64,000 bases of DNA from Ottelia alismoides (GCA_037367405.1 JAZKJV010002611.1:1426001-1490000); one strand, 5' to 3'; shown: positions 11,542-22,517, numbered from the stretch's first letter. Notes: generated from the letters alone by a model not told the origin. Made by a program: numbers and translations.

Positions 11542-13946
11542 AACAGTGCAGAAGAATACGTGTCCAGAACAAAAAAAAGTCCATTGGGAATTTCACATCC
11601 TGCATGGTTATAATAATGCCTTCCAATAATACTCGAGTTCGCTTAATGGATTGATCGGCAAGATGGAGGATCATTCGAGTAATTTAAACCGAACAAGCTT
11701 GAATTCCTTGAGAAGTGGTGTGGGTCTGACGTTAATGGAAGAACTTCTATCATGCAAAATTTGCTCAAAAATCTAACTAAAAATTTTGCATCCGTTTAAA
11801 GGTGTTCCCTTGATTTTCTTCTTTGCTAGGAGGTTGTTGATTACGTTCACAGTAGACATGGTGAGGATGTACTCTTCAGAACATTTGCATCGGGTTTGTA
11901 GGGCTGACACCTTGAGGTGCATACCTCTTTCAATCATCTCATACACTGGGCATTTATTACACGGCTTCTTAGCAGTGGTATTTTAAGAAAAATATTATAA
12001 TTTGACTCCATGTTTATCTCTAACTTCCAAATCAAATTCCTGGAGTAGAATGATCTAACATAGTAAATGTGATTTGGCATCCTTCTTTTGATGTAGGTAC
12101 CTGATAGTAGAGTGGTCAGTATAAACAATTACTTTGGAATCAAGAAAATGCGAGCAAAACCTCTCGAGGGTGAAAACCACAACCAACGTCTCTTTCTTTG
12201 TTGTAGTATAATTACTCTAAGCTCCGTCTAATGTTTTGTTGTATTAATGAACGACATAGGGCAGTCCATCCCATCTTGGTCCCAACACATCTCCAACCGT
12301 GAAATCTGATGCATCCGTCATGATCTTGAATAGAAGAGACAAAGCAGGTGGATGTAGGGCATGCACCTGAATGACTAATTATTTCAACCGATTAAAGGTT
12401 TGGAGGACTTTTTGATTAATAATGAAAACAATCTCCTTACATAGAAGTTTTGTTAAAGGTCGGGTAATCTTGCTGAAGTCTTGCATGAATCTTCTATAAA
12501 AACCCAACATTCTAAGGAATGACCTCACATTTTTACTATTAGAGGTAGCTTAAGCTTTGCAATAACATCCACCGTTGTCGGTCCGACCTCCATACCTTGT
12601 TTGGAGACGATATGGCCCTACACAATTCCATCATTCACCATGAAGTGACTCTTCTCCCATGATATAACTAAATTCACTTCACGACATCTCTGAAGTACTC
12701 GGTCCAGGTACGTAAGACAATCATCAAACTATCATCATAGACAAAAAATTTCCCATAAAAACCTCGAGAAAACTACCCACCATGTCGATGAATACATCTA
12801 ACATACACCTTTGGAATGTAGCAGGTGTGTTACACAATCCAAAGGGTATATGCTTAAAGGCATAGGTGTCAATCAGATAAGTAAAAGTCATCTTCTCTTA
12901 ATCCTCTAGGGGGATCACTAGTTGATTGTACCCATAGTATCCATCCAAGAATTAAAAGAACTCTTTCTGTGCCAAATTTTCAAGAACTTGATCAGTAAAA
13001 GGTAGATGAAAGTGATCATTCTTGGTAGTTAAATTTAGACGTTGATAATCCACACAAGCGCGCCATGATGTAGATACTCGAGTAGAGATATCCTCTGCTT
13101 GGTCATTAGCAACCTTTTTAATTCCATATTTCTTCGGAACTACATGGAAATGGGTTAGCCCATGTCGAGTCGACGATGGGATAAATAAAGCTAGCCTCAG
13201 ACCACTTCATTATCTCGTTCATGACAACATCCAGGAGATTAGGATTTAGCTTACACTGAAACTCGTGGGATGGCTTGTTGTCATCCTCTAAGTAGATATG
13301 GTGTGAACACATGACCTATTTATCCATCGAAGATCTAAGACATTCAACAAAGAGCCTTGCGATTTTTCTCTAGAATCTCTAGCAAGCGAGATTCTTGATC
13401 CATGGTCAATCGGCTACTGATGATGACCGAATATTTTTTGGACTCACCCGTAAGGAAGACATACTTTAGATTTGTCGGAAGAGGCTTCAATTCTGATGGA
13501 TTCTAAGTCGACTTCTCAATGATACCTCTGTCGGTCTTAGCTTAGGCAATAATGTACCAAACATATCTGCAATGATTTGTTCTTGTTTGTTTGGGATGAA
13601 TATTCTTCAAATAAGTTGATCATCTCATTATTATTCTCCATGTTGGCAAAGGAACCTAAATTGACTGTACCTTTTAGGTCCTCTTCAGGAGAGAGGATTT
13701 CCTGTGTCAAAATGTCATTCAATGACAATTCTGAATACTTGATATTTTCAATGATGTCACAGCCTTCTTCAGTCGGTTTTGGCTCTCTTCTCTCGGATGT
13801 GCTCTCTATGGCTATTGGCTTAGTGATCATGTCAATAGTGACCTTAACACTACAAGAGCGGAATGTGAAGCTTCCACATCCATAAATCAACTATCGATTT
13901 GATTTTTTGAAAGAATGGCTGACCAAGTATGACCAGTGTATGGAGT
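11542..13946 (-). pseudogene. Array copy III: spacer, RT and RNase H of element E
   Basis: Copy III is the best preserved. On the minus strand, the acidic spacer (13890-13537) carries TSERREPKPTEEGCDIIENI and SELSLNDILTQEILSPEEDL. The RT N-terminus (13312-13118) reads CKLNPNLLDVV and SFIYPIVDSTWANP, matching the (R/K)LNP.....V and YPI.DS.W..P signatures of Athila/Tat-type RTs. The RT-RNase H junction near 12490-12450 reads RRFMQDFSK and RPLTK. The RNase H end near 12130-12000 holds the VYTDHS..RYLHQKKDAK pattern across a frameshift and stops abruptly at LEVRDKHGVK. No integrase follows. Instead the next copy's pre-protease segment begins. Confidence 0.78.
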
Positions 13947-14408
13947 AACAATGCAGAAAAATTCGTGTCCAGAACAACAAAATCCGGAATTTCACATCCT
14001 GCATGGTTATAATAATGCCTTCCAATAAACCTCGAGTTCGCTTAATGGATCGGTCAGCAAGCTGAAAGATCATTCAAGTAATTTAAGCAGAAGAAGCTCG
14101 AATTCCTCGAGAAGTGATGTGGGCATGACATTGACGTTAGTGGAGGAACTTCTATCATGCAAAATTTGCTAAAAAATCTAACTAAAAATTTTGCATCCGA
14201 TTAAAGGTTCTCCCTTGTCTTTCTTCTTTGCTAGGAGGTCGTTGATTACATTCACGGTAGCCATGGTGAGTATGTACTCTTCAGAACGGTTGCATCGGGT
14301 TTTGTAGGGCTGACTCCTTGAGGTACATACCTCTTTCAATCATTTCTTAGACTTGGCATGTATTACATGGCTTTTAGTAGTGACATTTTTAGAAAAATAT
14401 TCTAATCT
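13947..14408 (-). pseudogene. Array copy IV (partial): RNase H tail and protease start of element E
   Basis: This 462-bp partial copy holds the pre-protease segment (VNVINDLLAKKKDKG, about 14260-14210) and the protease N-terminus. The active-site region reads LHDRSSSTNVNVMP where related elements have the pattern CDLGAS.N.MP. The Asp remains but the Gly is lost. The TGA after KLLE is shared with the other copies. Similarity to the other copies stops at about 14408, within the RNase H-derived end, and sequence unique to E's gag side begins. Confidence 0.75.
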
Positions 14409-16589
14409 CCACAACGATAGGATCAGACAATGTTGTTTTCAATTTTCTGATGTTTTAGAATTTTTCATAGCATCAGGAAAAGGAATATTTACATGGTTGA
14501 AATCAAAGTTCTTATTTATAATATAATCATCTTTTACAATTGGATGACTAGAAGAGGTACAATCATCCAACACAAGAGGGAAACTAAAAATTAGAAATTT
14601 GGCCTCGTCAGCTGGCACAAGATCTGTTGCAGATGCTAGAATCTCCTTAGCATGTGTGGCTCCTCCTCCTCCTCCTTTTTCACCTAGACCTGCGGCTGGA
14701 TGGGTTGATGTTGAAGATGAGGATTCACCATGTGAAACTTAATTTTTCCATTAACAATCATAGACGATTGCATGGTTCTACCACTCCCAAGAGTCACATC
14801 ATTAGATAAACATAAACAAACAATTCATATCTAACTCGGTGGGATGGAGGACACATCACAAACTACCTGCTCATTGCATCGAAAATTATTTGAATTTGTC
14901 TCGTCTTGTGCATGAATGATGGTTTTCATGGTAGTGAGGTCATCGAGGTTTTGATTCATCTTAGTTAGACTCTTCACCGGCTGAGCCAAGTAGTCTAATA
15001 CAAGATTTATGGGTGCGACCTTTGAGGGTTCAATGTGATGACCACGTTGAGACCGGTAGTATTGTGGAGGTTGCGAGTGAAAAATTTGAGAATATGGATG
15101 AAGAGGATATTGTTGATGATATGGAGGAGGATGGAGGTGTTTTGTTACCGAGCAGCCGGTTACTACTGACGAAATTGATGTTGCCAATATATCGGTTGCT
15201 GATAATTTTTGTTCTACATGTTAACTTGATTAGGAGACTAGTAGTGAAGCTAGTTTTGCTAGACATTCCTTCCACCTTAATACTGGTGGAATGGTCGGTT
15301 GGATGATGTTTGATCATGTCGTTGTCCTCTAGGATGGGTCAAACGCTATTCATTGCTCCATACATCATTCACCTCCTGAATATGTTGCAGAGGTGGAAAG
15401 AATGACTTGACAATGATGGTTGGGATTCGAGGTGATAGACAACCATCTGTTGTTGCACATGATGTTGTGGTACTTGGTTGGGGGCCTGCACGTAGTATAT
15501 GTGTTGGATCGGTGATGGTTGCCATGCACTCTACTATTGTTGACTTTCGGCTACAGGAATGTCAGCTGGTTGGCTTGCAGACTGACAATTGTTGATGGTG
15601 CTAACCAAGAGCCCCAGCTGCTTGGTAATTTGGTCAAGCTTGTACAGATTCTTGGTTCTTTGTTCGATCACGAATAGTTTCTCAAGTGTTGTGATCACTA
15701 TTATGTCCACTTTGAACAGGCGATTGCCAATGATGCTAGATTAGAACTCTCACACATGTCCTCTTCTTGGGAAGATGCCATATTAACAGATTTGTGGAGG
15801 ATCTACTACCGCTTTTGAAAGGCACATAATGAAGGGAGTACAACCGAAACTTTGACCATTTCCTCGAATATCCTCCAGATCACGTCCTCATCCTTATTGA
15901 AATGGGATCCATCACAAGCGACATCTACTAGTTATGGTTGTCCTGTTTCAACCCAACAAAAAAGTTCTGTACCAAGGTGGTCTTCGGATGTTGTGGTGGG
16001 GAAGCTTCTCATATTGATCATTGAAACGTTCCCACTCCTCATAAATAGGCTCATGAGCTAAACGTGAAAAGTTTGAAATCAAGGCTCTCATATGATTAAG
16101 ATGACCCAAGGAATAATACTTGTGTAGAAAGGCATATTTTAATGCATCCCAGGTTGTCAAGTACTTTTCCAAATTATTTATCTAGTAAAGAGCCTTATCT
16201 TGAAGGCTAAAATGAAAAGGCAATCATCTTTACTACCTCCAACAGGGGTGCTGGGATAGTGCATGGTACTGCTGATGCAGTTAAACTAGTGCAAGTGAAT
16301 ATAGGGTTCTTGATTTGTACTACCATGAAAAATAGGCAACAAGGAGAGTAATTATGGTTTGAGCTCAAAATGTCCATGGATTTGCGGGATGCAGATCCAC
16401 TCAGTTACTTGACCATCACTGGGATTATGTTTCCTTTAGTGTGGGCTTCAATGCCTCTCTTCTCTAATCCTCTTCTTTACGATGTTCACATGCTTGGAAC
16501 TCATCTCCTCTATGCGGGTTCTCTCCCTCGTTGTTCTTTGTCCCTTCTCATCTCCATTAACATTTCCTGGAAGGCGGTCTGAGCATAGG
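14409..16589 (-). pseudogene. Gag region of Ty3-gypsy element E
   Basis: On the minus strand this reads as a decayed gag from right to left. At 16172-15948 EKYLTTWDALKYAFLHKYY and EPIYEEWERFNDQYEKLPHH match the retrotransposon gag domain pattern (W..L...F...Y ... E...EAWERF..L...CPHHG), here with CPHHG changed to LPHHN. At 15187-14831 a Pro/Gln/Tyr-rich linker leads to LDDLTTMKTIIHAQDET, similar to the gag-protease linker of Athila/Tat-type elements. Several stops interrupt it, and no CCHC knuckle is seen. Upstream sequence is cut at 16589 by element A. A homologous leader fragment appears beyond A at 63586, so E was probably one element split by A. Confidence 0.78.
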
Positions 16590-18089
16590 TGTCACGACCC
16601 TGATTCCAGGCCGTCGGATCCTCACATAACCGGATCTGGTTACTCAACAATAATTTATTCAGCAATCACAACTAACATTCAGAAATAGACTACAAATAAA
16701 GTATATTCAGAAGAAAGTATTTCAACACTTTTCCATTCACAAAATAAAGTTCAGATGATACATTGTCCTACTATAACCATTTACATGTACATCAGCTTGA
16801 AAGGAAAATATACAAAAGATTACTAACTACCTTACAAAGTAAAGCTACTGTGGCTGGCTGGATGTCTACTAAGGTCCTTGCGATGGCTCACCGACACCTG
16901 TTGGGTTTTCCATAAATCATAGGATAACAATCAGCGAATGCTAAGTAACGAAGAAGAGAAAAGCAAACAAATTGTGTGATTTTCCTAAACTTGTTGTCAT
17001 TAAAAGTTACAATCCTTTCATTAATTTAAGTCCTATTCCTTTCTATTCCACATCAGGGATTAGTCTCGGGGAACCCCACCATTCTTGGATCCGAAGCTGT
17101 GGACACTTTAGGATTGGAGGGAGTATTGATCTTGGTAAGCTTAAGCCGCCGCACGTCGCCTCAACCAATCCTCCAATACTACCCGGACTTTTTTTTCTTT
17201 TATTAAACAAGGTCTCAAACCCTCAGCCTAAAAAACAAATGAGCACACCATCCTCAAGGACTTTGTTGCTTAAAACCCCAAGCTAACATTTAATCATATA
17301 ACCTAACAGTTTAAAATACATATTATCGTGACCCAGCCACTATTGAACCACCCGTACCTCCACATGGCACGACCACATCTTCCGTCGTTCAACCCGAAGA
17401 TATTGGCTCCCGGTACCACGCGTTGCAAATCATTCATTTTGTGCGCACTTATCATAACAGGACAACCGTGTACCACCTAGGTAGGGAAATTCCAACACGG
17501 GTTCCTTCCGACAAACCTACAGGTTGTATGCTCGACCTGTAGTTCTACTCCCAGTCATCCTTAACGTGACACACGATCCTTTTCAGGATCCAACTCAAAC
17601 CTCATCAATTCCCATGATGTAATTCTTTCATTAAGTCTTCGATTTGTATAATCAACAACACTTAGTGTAGGCTTACATATATATTATTCATATGCATACA
17701 TACTCGTATTTATGCCTATTTTAACTCCCAAACCCTAACTTTCAAAGCCACCGCATCAATTTGATGCTTAAACCTTATTTTAGTGGGAATCACAAAGCAA
17801 CTCTTCAGACTTTTTCAAAAATAGCCAAAATTAGGATTCTTCATAGCAAAGAATATAAAATCAAGAATTTCAATAATCTCGTATGAAAACCCAACAACAA
17901 AAGGAAGGATTTCGTTACCTAATCGAGCTCTCTCTCGCGTATGCAAGACTTTATCGTATTTCATTCTCAGAAAGGATGTTTTAAGGCTCCTAAAAAGATC
18001 GAATTTCATTAAGAACGTGTCAAAAATGCGAAGAACGAACGAAGAACATGAACGCGAAGAACACGAAGAACGCCAAGAATATATTTTCT

Positions 18090-18271
18090 CTTGAAATTTC
18101 GGCAGAGTTTCCCCTTATATCGGGACATATTTCTCGGAAAATTTCGGCAGAGTTTCCCCTTATATCGAGACATATTTCTCGAAAAATTTCGGCAGAGTTT
18201 CCCCTTATATCAGGACATATTTCTCGAAAAATTTCGGTAGAGTTTCCCCTTATATCGGGACATATTTCAAA
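18090..18271. repeat. 45-bp tandem repeat, four copies, in element A left LTR
   Basis: The unit holds 'gcagagtttccccttatatc' and 'gggacatatttctcgg' and repeats with an exact 45-bp period (unit points 18102, 18147, 18192, 18237). Since 45 is a multiple of three it reads as a spurious 15-residue repeat (EFPLISGHISRKIS). The same four-copy array sits in the other LTR at 62309-62490, so it was present when the element inserted. Confidence 0.9.
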
Positions 18272-18354
18272 ATAAAAACGAAAAGAGTTTCCTCTATAAA
18301 ATCAATCGAGAGGAAAACAACAACGAAACTGAAAGAATATACTCAAACAACAAG

Positions 18355-18640
18355 AGATGAAGAATCGGTAGACACCATGCATCTTAGGTGAGTGAATGTG
18401 TGATGAATCACATGATTCACTGACGTGCATAACTGCCCACACCTAAGTAGGGTACTACACAGATTTCTCCATCAAAATAACTATAAAAGCATAATTGAAA
18501 TAATAGAAACCTAAGCGATGGAGAATCGGTGGACACCACACGTCTTAGATGAGTGAATGTGTGACGAATCACAGGGTTTACTGACGTGCATAGCCGCCCA
18601 CCCCTAACTAGAGTGTTACACATATTTCTCCTCGAACCAC
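18355..18640. repeat. 161-bp direct duplication in element A left LTR
   Basis: The block starting 'agaatcggtagacacc' at 18361 recurs at 18522. Each half holds 'gtgagtgaatgtgtga.gaatcac' and 'tgacgtgcata', a TGACG/ACGT-type motif. The same duplication with the same 161-bp spacing is in the right LTR (62578 and 62739). Confidence 0.8.
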
Positions 18641-19504
18641 AACAAAAAACGAATCAGAAAGAAAGATGAATCAAGAATAAAGCTAGGAAGAAAAGAGGAT
18701 GAATTGAAATCCTAGCTTACGAAACAAACTAAGAGAGGGTCATACCTTTCTCCTCCCCGTTCTTAGCAGCGCTTCGCTAGCACTCACTCCCTCGCCTCCC
18801 ACTCATCTTCCCGACCTCTCGGACCCTAGCCCTTGGGGGTGGTAGTGGTAGTGGAAATCATAGAGAATGAATGGGTGGGGGGTCTATTTATAGGTTCCAG
18901 AAAACCACTAACCATGGTTAGAAAACCATGGTTTAGACCTTAACCATGGTCTAGAGGCCCATGATTTTGGCCCATGTTTTAGCCAAAACTTATTCCAAAC
19001 TTGAGGCTTAAGTTAGAACATTCTAGAGGATTCTAGATTCGCTAATGATGCTTAATTAACATTAATCATGATTAACTTTCACTAATCACGATTTAACTTT
19101 CGCAGCTTATGCTTATCTTTTGCTAACTATTGATTAGTGTTTGCTAATGATCATTAGCAGTTTTCAATCTGTCATTAGTTTCTTTAATCATGTTTAATTA
19201 GTCTTAATGATAGTCATTACGGGTTAATGATGTTTTTCTTCCGAAAATCATAACAAATCGAAACGAAGTCTGATTTACACGAAACAAATTCCGTTGGTTT
19301 CCTCTTGACGAGCCGGATCTTATTATATAGGATCTGAGGTATGCCAAGTTCAAGGCTTTGCAATTATAACAACCTTAAAGGAATTCTCATCCTCGAGACT
19401 AGAAGTGCAGGTATGACAACCTTAAAGAGGATTGAAACCATGACAACCTTAAAGAGAATGAACGTCATTTTATTTATAATGAAGATATACAACACATAGT
19501 GTTA

Positions 19505-20254
19505 TTACTCAAACAAGTAGGGGAATTTCTCTCTCATTTTCGCCTCAGGTTCCCATGTGGCTTCTTCAAACTCTTGGTTTCGCCACGATACTTTAACTAG
19601 AGGCACCTCTTTGTTTCTCAACTTCTTGATATCCCTGTCAAGTGTTCGCACATGTATCTCTTGGTATGTCAAGTCTGGCTCAACATGTAAATCATTATAA
19701 CTTATCTTATGCTATGGATCCTTAACGTACTCTCTCAGATTTTATACATGAAAGACATCATGTACTGCCGAAAGATGTGGAGGAAGTGCAAGTCTATATG
19801 CCACTTTTCCAATGCGCTGAATAATTTCAAAGGGATCGACGAACCTGGGTGCTAACTTCCCATGCACACCAAACCTCTGAATTCCCTTCATAGGTGATAC
19901 TTTGAGAAATATAAAGTCACCTACATCAAACTCAAGGTCTCTTCGCCTAGTATCACTATAGCTTTTCTGGCATCTTTGAGCAGTTAGTAGTCTTTTTCGA
20001 GCAAGCTCTACAGCTTCCCGTGTCTCTTGCAGTCTATCTGAATCATAAAGGTTCTTTATCCCGACCTCTTGCCAACAAAAAGGAGTAGCACACCTTCATT
20101 CATAAAGTGCTTCAAATGGTGCTATGCTAATACTTATATGGTAACTGTTGTTGTATGTGAATTCTGTAAGAGGCAACTGTTTCGACCATGATCCTTCCCA
20201 TTCTAAGGTACATGCTTGTAATATATCCTCTGAAGTCTGAATAGTACGTTCTGA
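19505..20254 (-). pseudogene. Element A integrase C-terminus and chromodomain
   Basis: Reading the minus strand from about 20230, the integrase C-terminal region (LARKRLLTAQRCQKSYSD, DLEFDVGDFIFLKVSPMKG, FGVHGKLAPRFVDPFEI and RIGKVAYRLALPP) matches the GKL.PR..GPF.I..R.G..AY.L pattern of chromovirus integrases. A chromodomain follows: LRNKEVPLVKVSWRN, EEATWEPEAKM and YLFE, ending with TAA at 19505-19507. Such chromodomains are thought to steer integration to particular chromatin. In-frame stops occur near 20096, 19742 and 19710, so the product is broken although the chromodomain itself is open. Confidence 0.82.
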
Positions 20255-20798
20255 TTAATCATCTGTTTGTCGATGATATGCTGTGCTCAAGCATAGTTGT
20301 GTGCCTAATGCTTTCATGAAGTTCTCCCAATAGTGTGAGGTTACTCGTGAATCTCGATCGGAAACTACTTCCTTTGGGATACCATGGAGGAGAATCACAT
20401 ATGTAATATATAACTCAGCAAGCTGGTCTTGAGTGAAAGATAAGTTTATTGGAATAAAGTGTGCTACATTCGTCAGACGATCTATTATAACCCATATACT
20501 ATCTTTACTACCATTTGTCTGAGGTAAGCCAGTAACGAAATCCATGGAAATGCTTTCCCATTTCCATTCAGGTATAGGGAGGGGTTGCAATAATCCCGAT
20601 GGCTTTTGGTGTGAAGCCTTTACCTGCTGGCAAGTGAAACATGAATTCACATATTCATCAACATCTTTCTTCATTCTCGGCCACCAAAAGTATGAATGAA
20701 GATCCTTATACATCTTTGTAATTCCTGGATGAATAGATAATCTTGAGCAGTGCACTTCTCGTAAGATGTCTTTCCTTAGTTCAGGTGTGTTTGGTACA
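20255..20798 (-). pseudogene. Element A integrase, zinc-binding and catalytic core
   Basis: On the minus strand, HCSRLSIHPG ... CFTCQQVKA gives the HHCC zinc-binding module. The core follows with SMDFVTGLP (first catalytic Asp), RLTNVAHFIP and VVSDRDSRVTS (second Asp), then STAYHRQTDD and SERTIQ, where the family has AYHPQTDGQSER. The Gly-Gln pair after TD is replaced by Asp and an in-frame TAA near 20255, so translation would stop just before the third catalytic residue. The domain is cut at its N-terminal side by the TRIM-like element, whose target duplication gtaca sits at 20794-20798. Confidence 0.88.
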
Positions 20799-21023
20799 TG
20801 TTGAGAAGAGGAACGAGTGAGACGAGTGAGATGTTTATTCCATAGAGCTAGGGTCTCTTATATAGAAAGAAAACCCTAGAGAGTACAAGGATTACGAAAC
20901 CCGAAGGGTCAAGGGGGTTACGGAACTCGAAGAGTCATAGAGGGTTACGGAACCCGAAGGGTCACGGGAGGTCACGGAACTCAAAGGGTTACAAACATAA
21001 ATGTAAATCTAATAACTCTAACA
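20799..21023 (-). repeat. TRIM-like element LTR, left copy (3' LTR)
   Basis: It starts TGTTGAGAAG and ends CTCTAACA on the plus strand. About four copies of a unit of about 27 bp built on 'ggttacggaacccgaaggg' occupy its right half. A 9-bp stretch (acgagtgag) is duplicated here relative to the other copy. The TATA box (cttatata on this strand) lies near 20856. Confidence 0.9.
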
Positions 21024-21034
21024 CTCCTCCTCAA
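21024..21034 (-). promoter_or_regulatory. Polypurine tract of the TRIM-like element
   Basis: In the element's direction the tract reads TTGAGGAGGAG and abuts the LTR start TGTTAGAG. It is one base different from the PPT of copia element F (428-438). Confidence 0.85.
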
Positions 21035-21766
21035 GATGGAGCTGAGAAAGCTACAGCTTGTAACAAAAAGAAAAAATATACACCACATCTTCACACGATG
21101 CATCATAAGAACATATGTCCACTGCCGGTAGAAGACCTCGCTCGAGGACGGTTCTGCGGCTTTCAGGACATCGGAATGTATCTCTGCCATGCCTGTAGAG
21201 TCACTGCGATATCAGGTCACCGAAACGTATCTCTATCATGCATGCAGGTCACCAGAACATATCTCTGTCATGCCTGGAGAAGAATCGCTATAGAAGAAGT
21301 CCAGTGCGGAGGAGTAGTCGGATCGTAAAAGAATAAGTATACACCTTGATGAAGAAGTCGATGCTCAGTGAAGACGGATGACCTGAGTAGTAGTCTGGAG
21401 TGTTAGTCTATTAGTCATGGTAGGATAGTAGACATCCTGAAGAATCATCTCTGGCTCCTCGTTTCTCCCATACTTGATAGAATAAAGAGGGATAAATAAA
21501 AAGTTGGGAGAAACAAGTCGTGGTGAAATAGGGGCTTTTGGAGGGGAGGATGCTCCAGGAGGCGCGATTGGAGCTGCTGGAGACTCGGACGACACTTTAG
21601 GTGTAGTTGGTGGTGGCAGCTGGTGTTGATGGGGTCTTGGACTGCCTTACGCGAGACCATCGAATCAATGAGTGATGAAAGAAATCCAGCCCTCTCTCCT
21701 TGCCGGTGGAGAGAGGGCTGGTAGTGGCGGTGGATTTAGGATATTAGGCTTCGATCTAGGATCGTC
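21035..21766 (-). other. Interior of the TRIM-like element, with a short tandem repeat
   Basis: No retrotransposon domain is readable. On the minus strand a small open frame starts with ATG at 21660 (MVSRKAVQDPINTSCHH), Pro-, His- and Leu-rich and probably not meaningful. At about 21160-21275 a unit containing 'gg(t/a)cacc(g/a)..ac(g/a)tatctct' and 'catgc' occurs three times about 33-50 bases apart. A purine-rich and pyrimidine-rich complementary pair at about 21690-21720 (cctctctcc / ggagagagg) can form a hairpin close to the primer site, where packaging signals often lie. Confidence 0.55.
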
Positions 21767-21778
21767 GCTTTGATACCA
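21767..21778 (-). promoter_or_regulatory. Primer-binding site of the TRIM-like element (initiator Met tRNA)
   Basis: In the element's direction TGGTATCAAAGC directly follows the LTR end. It matches the complement of the plant initiator tRNA-Met 3' end (TGGTATCAGAGC) with one mismatch. Confidence 0.88.
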
Positions 21779-21994
21779 TGTTGAGAAGAGGAACGAGTGA
21801 GATGTTTATTCCATAGAGGTATGGTCTCTTATATAGAGAGAAAACCCTAGAGAGTACAAGTGTTACGGAACCTAAAGGGTCACGGGGGTTACGGAACTCA
21901 AAGGGTCACAGAGGGTTACGGAACCCTAAGGGTCACGGGAGGTTACGGAACCCGAAGGGTTACAAACATAAATGTAAATCTAAAAACTCTAACA
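21779..21994 (-). repeat. TRIM-like element LTR, right copy (5' LTR)
   Basis: The LTR is 216 bp. In the element's direction it starts TGTTAGAGTT and ends CTTCTCAACA. It carries a TATA box TATATAAG (21828-21835) and the 'acccttagggttccgtaacc' type repeat, about four units. The target duplication gtaca follows at 21995-21999. Confidence 0.9.
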
Positions 21995-22517
21995 GTACAC
22001 AAACTCTGTGATGGTTATACAGTAACCCATCTTGTATCCGGAATCCCTCTATCTCATTCTTCTCAAGTTGTTGTCTCAAGTTTTTAAGGACTGGATCATC
22101 CTCCTGTCCTTTCTTTATTCTATCCCAAATCTCTAGTTTGTATTGGTGAGGAATAGTTATAGTATCAACACTACTATCAAATGGCTTCCATTCACTTAAT
22201 GTTGATAGTAAACCCCAGAAGTGGATAGCACTCACCAACCCAGGTGAATAAGTTCTTCTGCTAAGGGCATCTGCTACGACGTTCCCCTTACCATGGTGGT
22301 AGGAGATAATGCAATCATAGTCTTTCAACAACTCTAGCCATCTTCTCTGTCTCATATTGAGTTCCTTCTGATCAAACAGATATTTCTAGCTTTTATGATC
22401 AGTGAAGATTTCAAAAGTAATACCATAGAGGTAATGTCTCCATATCTTTAAAGCAAAAACTGCAGCAGCTAATTCAAGGTCGTGTGTTGGGTAATTCTTT
22501 TCATGTGTCTTGAGCTG
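21995..22517 (-). pseudogene. Element A RNase H C-terminus and integrase N-terminus
   Basis: On the minus strand the RNase H continues as [19 protein letters not shown] and FTDHKS, with a stop where the family has Leu (S*KYLF). [20 protein letters not shown] and [13 protein letters not shown] follow, the conserved RNase H end. The linker to integrase runs to the TRIM insertion point (LLYNHHRVC...). The integrase zinc module resumes at 20798 on the other side. Catalytic acidic residues E (LELAA) and D (FTDHKS) remain, but the stop breaks the frame. Confidence 0.85.

Larger units (their letters stand above)
6909..14408 (-). repeat. Tandem array of 3.2 copies of a gypsy protease-RT-RNase H block
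   Basis: Landmarks recur head to tail. The 'aacagtgcag' point is at 6909, 9341, 11542 and 13947, so the copies are 2432, 2201 and 2405 bp plus a 462-bp partial copy. The 'gctaggaggt' point is at about 7191, 9630, 11825 and 14229. All copies are on the minus strand. No LTR, primer site or integrase lies between copies, so this is not a series of separate insertions. Copy II lacks about 220 bp that copy I has at 7838-8057. All four protease copies share the same lesions: an altered active-site region and a TGA/frameshift just after KLLE. Amplification therefore followed inactivation. It belongs to element E, whose gag is at 14409-16589. Confidence 0.88.
16590..19352 (-). repeat. Element A LTR, left copy (3' LTR of the element)
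   Basis: This 2763-bp copy starts TGTCACGACC and ends ...CCAAGTTCA on the plus strand, so it is TGAACTTGG...GTGACA in the element's own direction. It aligns from end to end with 60782-63585. Internal landmarks in both copies are a 45-bp tandem array, a 161-bp duplication, and a stretch rich in 'taatgat/cattag' near the right end. The two copies differ at many sites and by small indels, so the insertion is old relative to B and D. Confidence 0.9.
20799..21994 (-). mobile_element. TRIM-like non-autonomous copia-related element
   Basis: This 1196-bp element has LTRs of 225 bp (20799-21023) and 216 bp (21779-21994), a 755-bp interior, a primer site and a PPT, but no pol. It is flanked by the 5-bp target duplication gtaca (20794-20798 and 21995-21999). 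It interrupts the integrase region of element A. The LTRs differ at about 17 of 216 positions by my count, and one copy has a 9-bp duplication, so the insertion is not recent. LTR, TATA region and PPT resemble those of copia element F at 1-625, an obvious candidate for the family supplying enzymes. Its size fits the TRIM class (terminal-repeat retrotransposon in miniature). Confidence 0.93.

Noticed and set aside
6909..14408. Array considered as several independent gypsy insertions
   Set aside because: Units share boundaries, orientation and inactivating lesions, and there are no LTRs or target duplications between them.
14831..15317. Overlapping plus-strand frames (15013-15306) opposite the gag linker of E
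   Set aside because: Shadows of the minus-strand Pro/Tyr-rich linker; no domain in the plus-strand reading.
16580..16595. Target duplication for element A
   Set aside because: Left flank (gcatagg) and right flank (aattcaag) do not match, so none is claimed.
18048..18275. Open frame with a 15-residue repeat (also 62142-62492)
   Set aside because: It is the translation of the 45-bp repeat in non-coding LTR sequence of element A.
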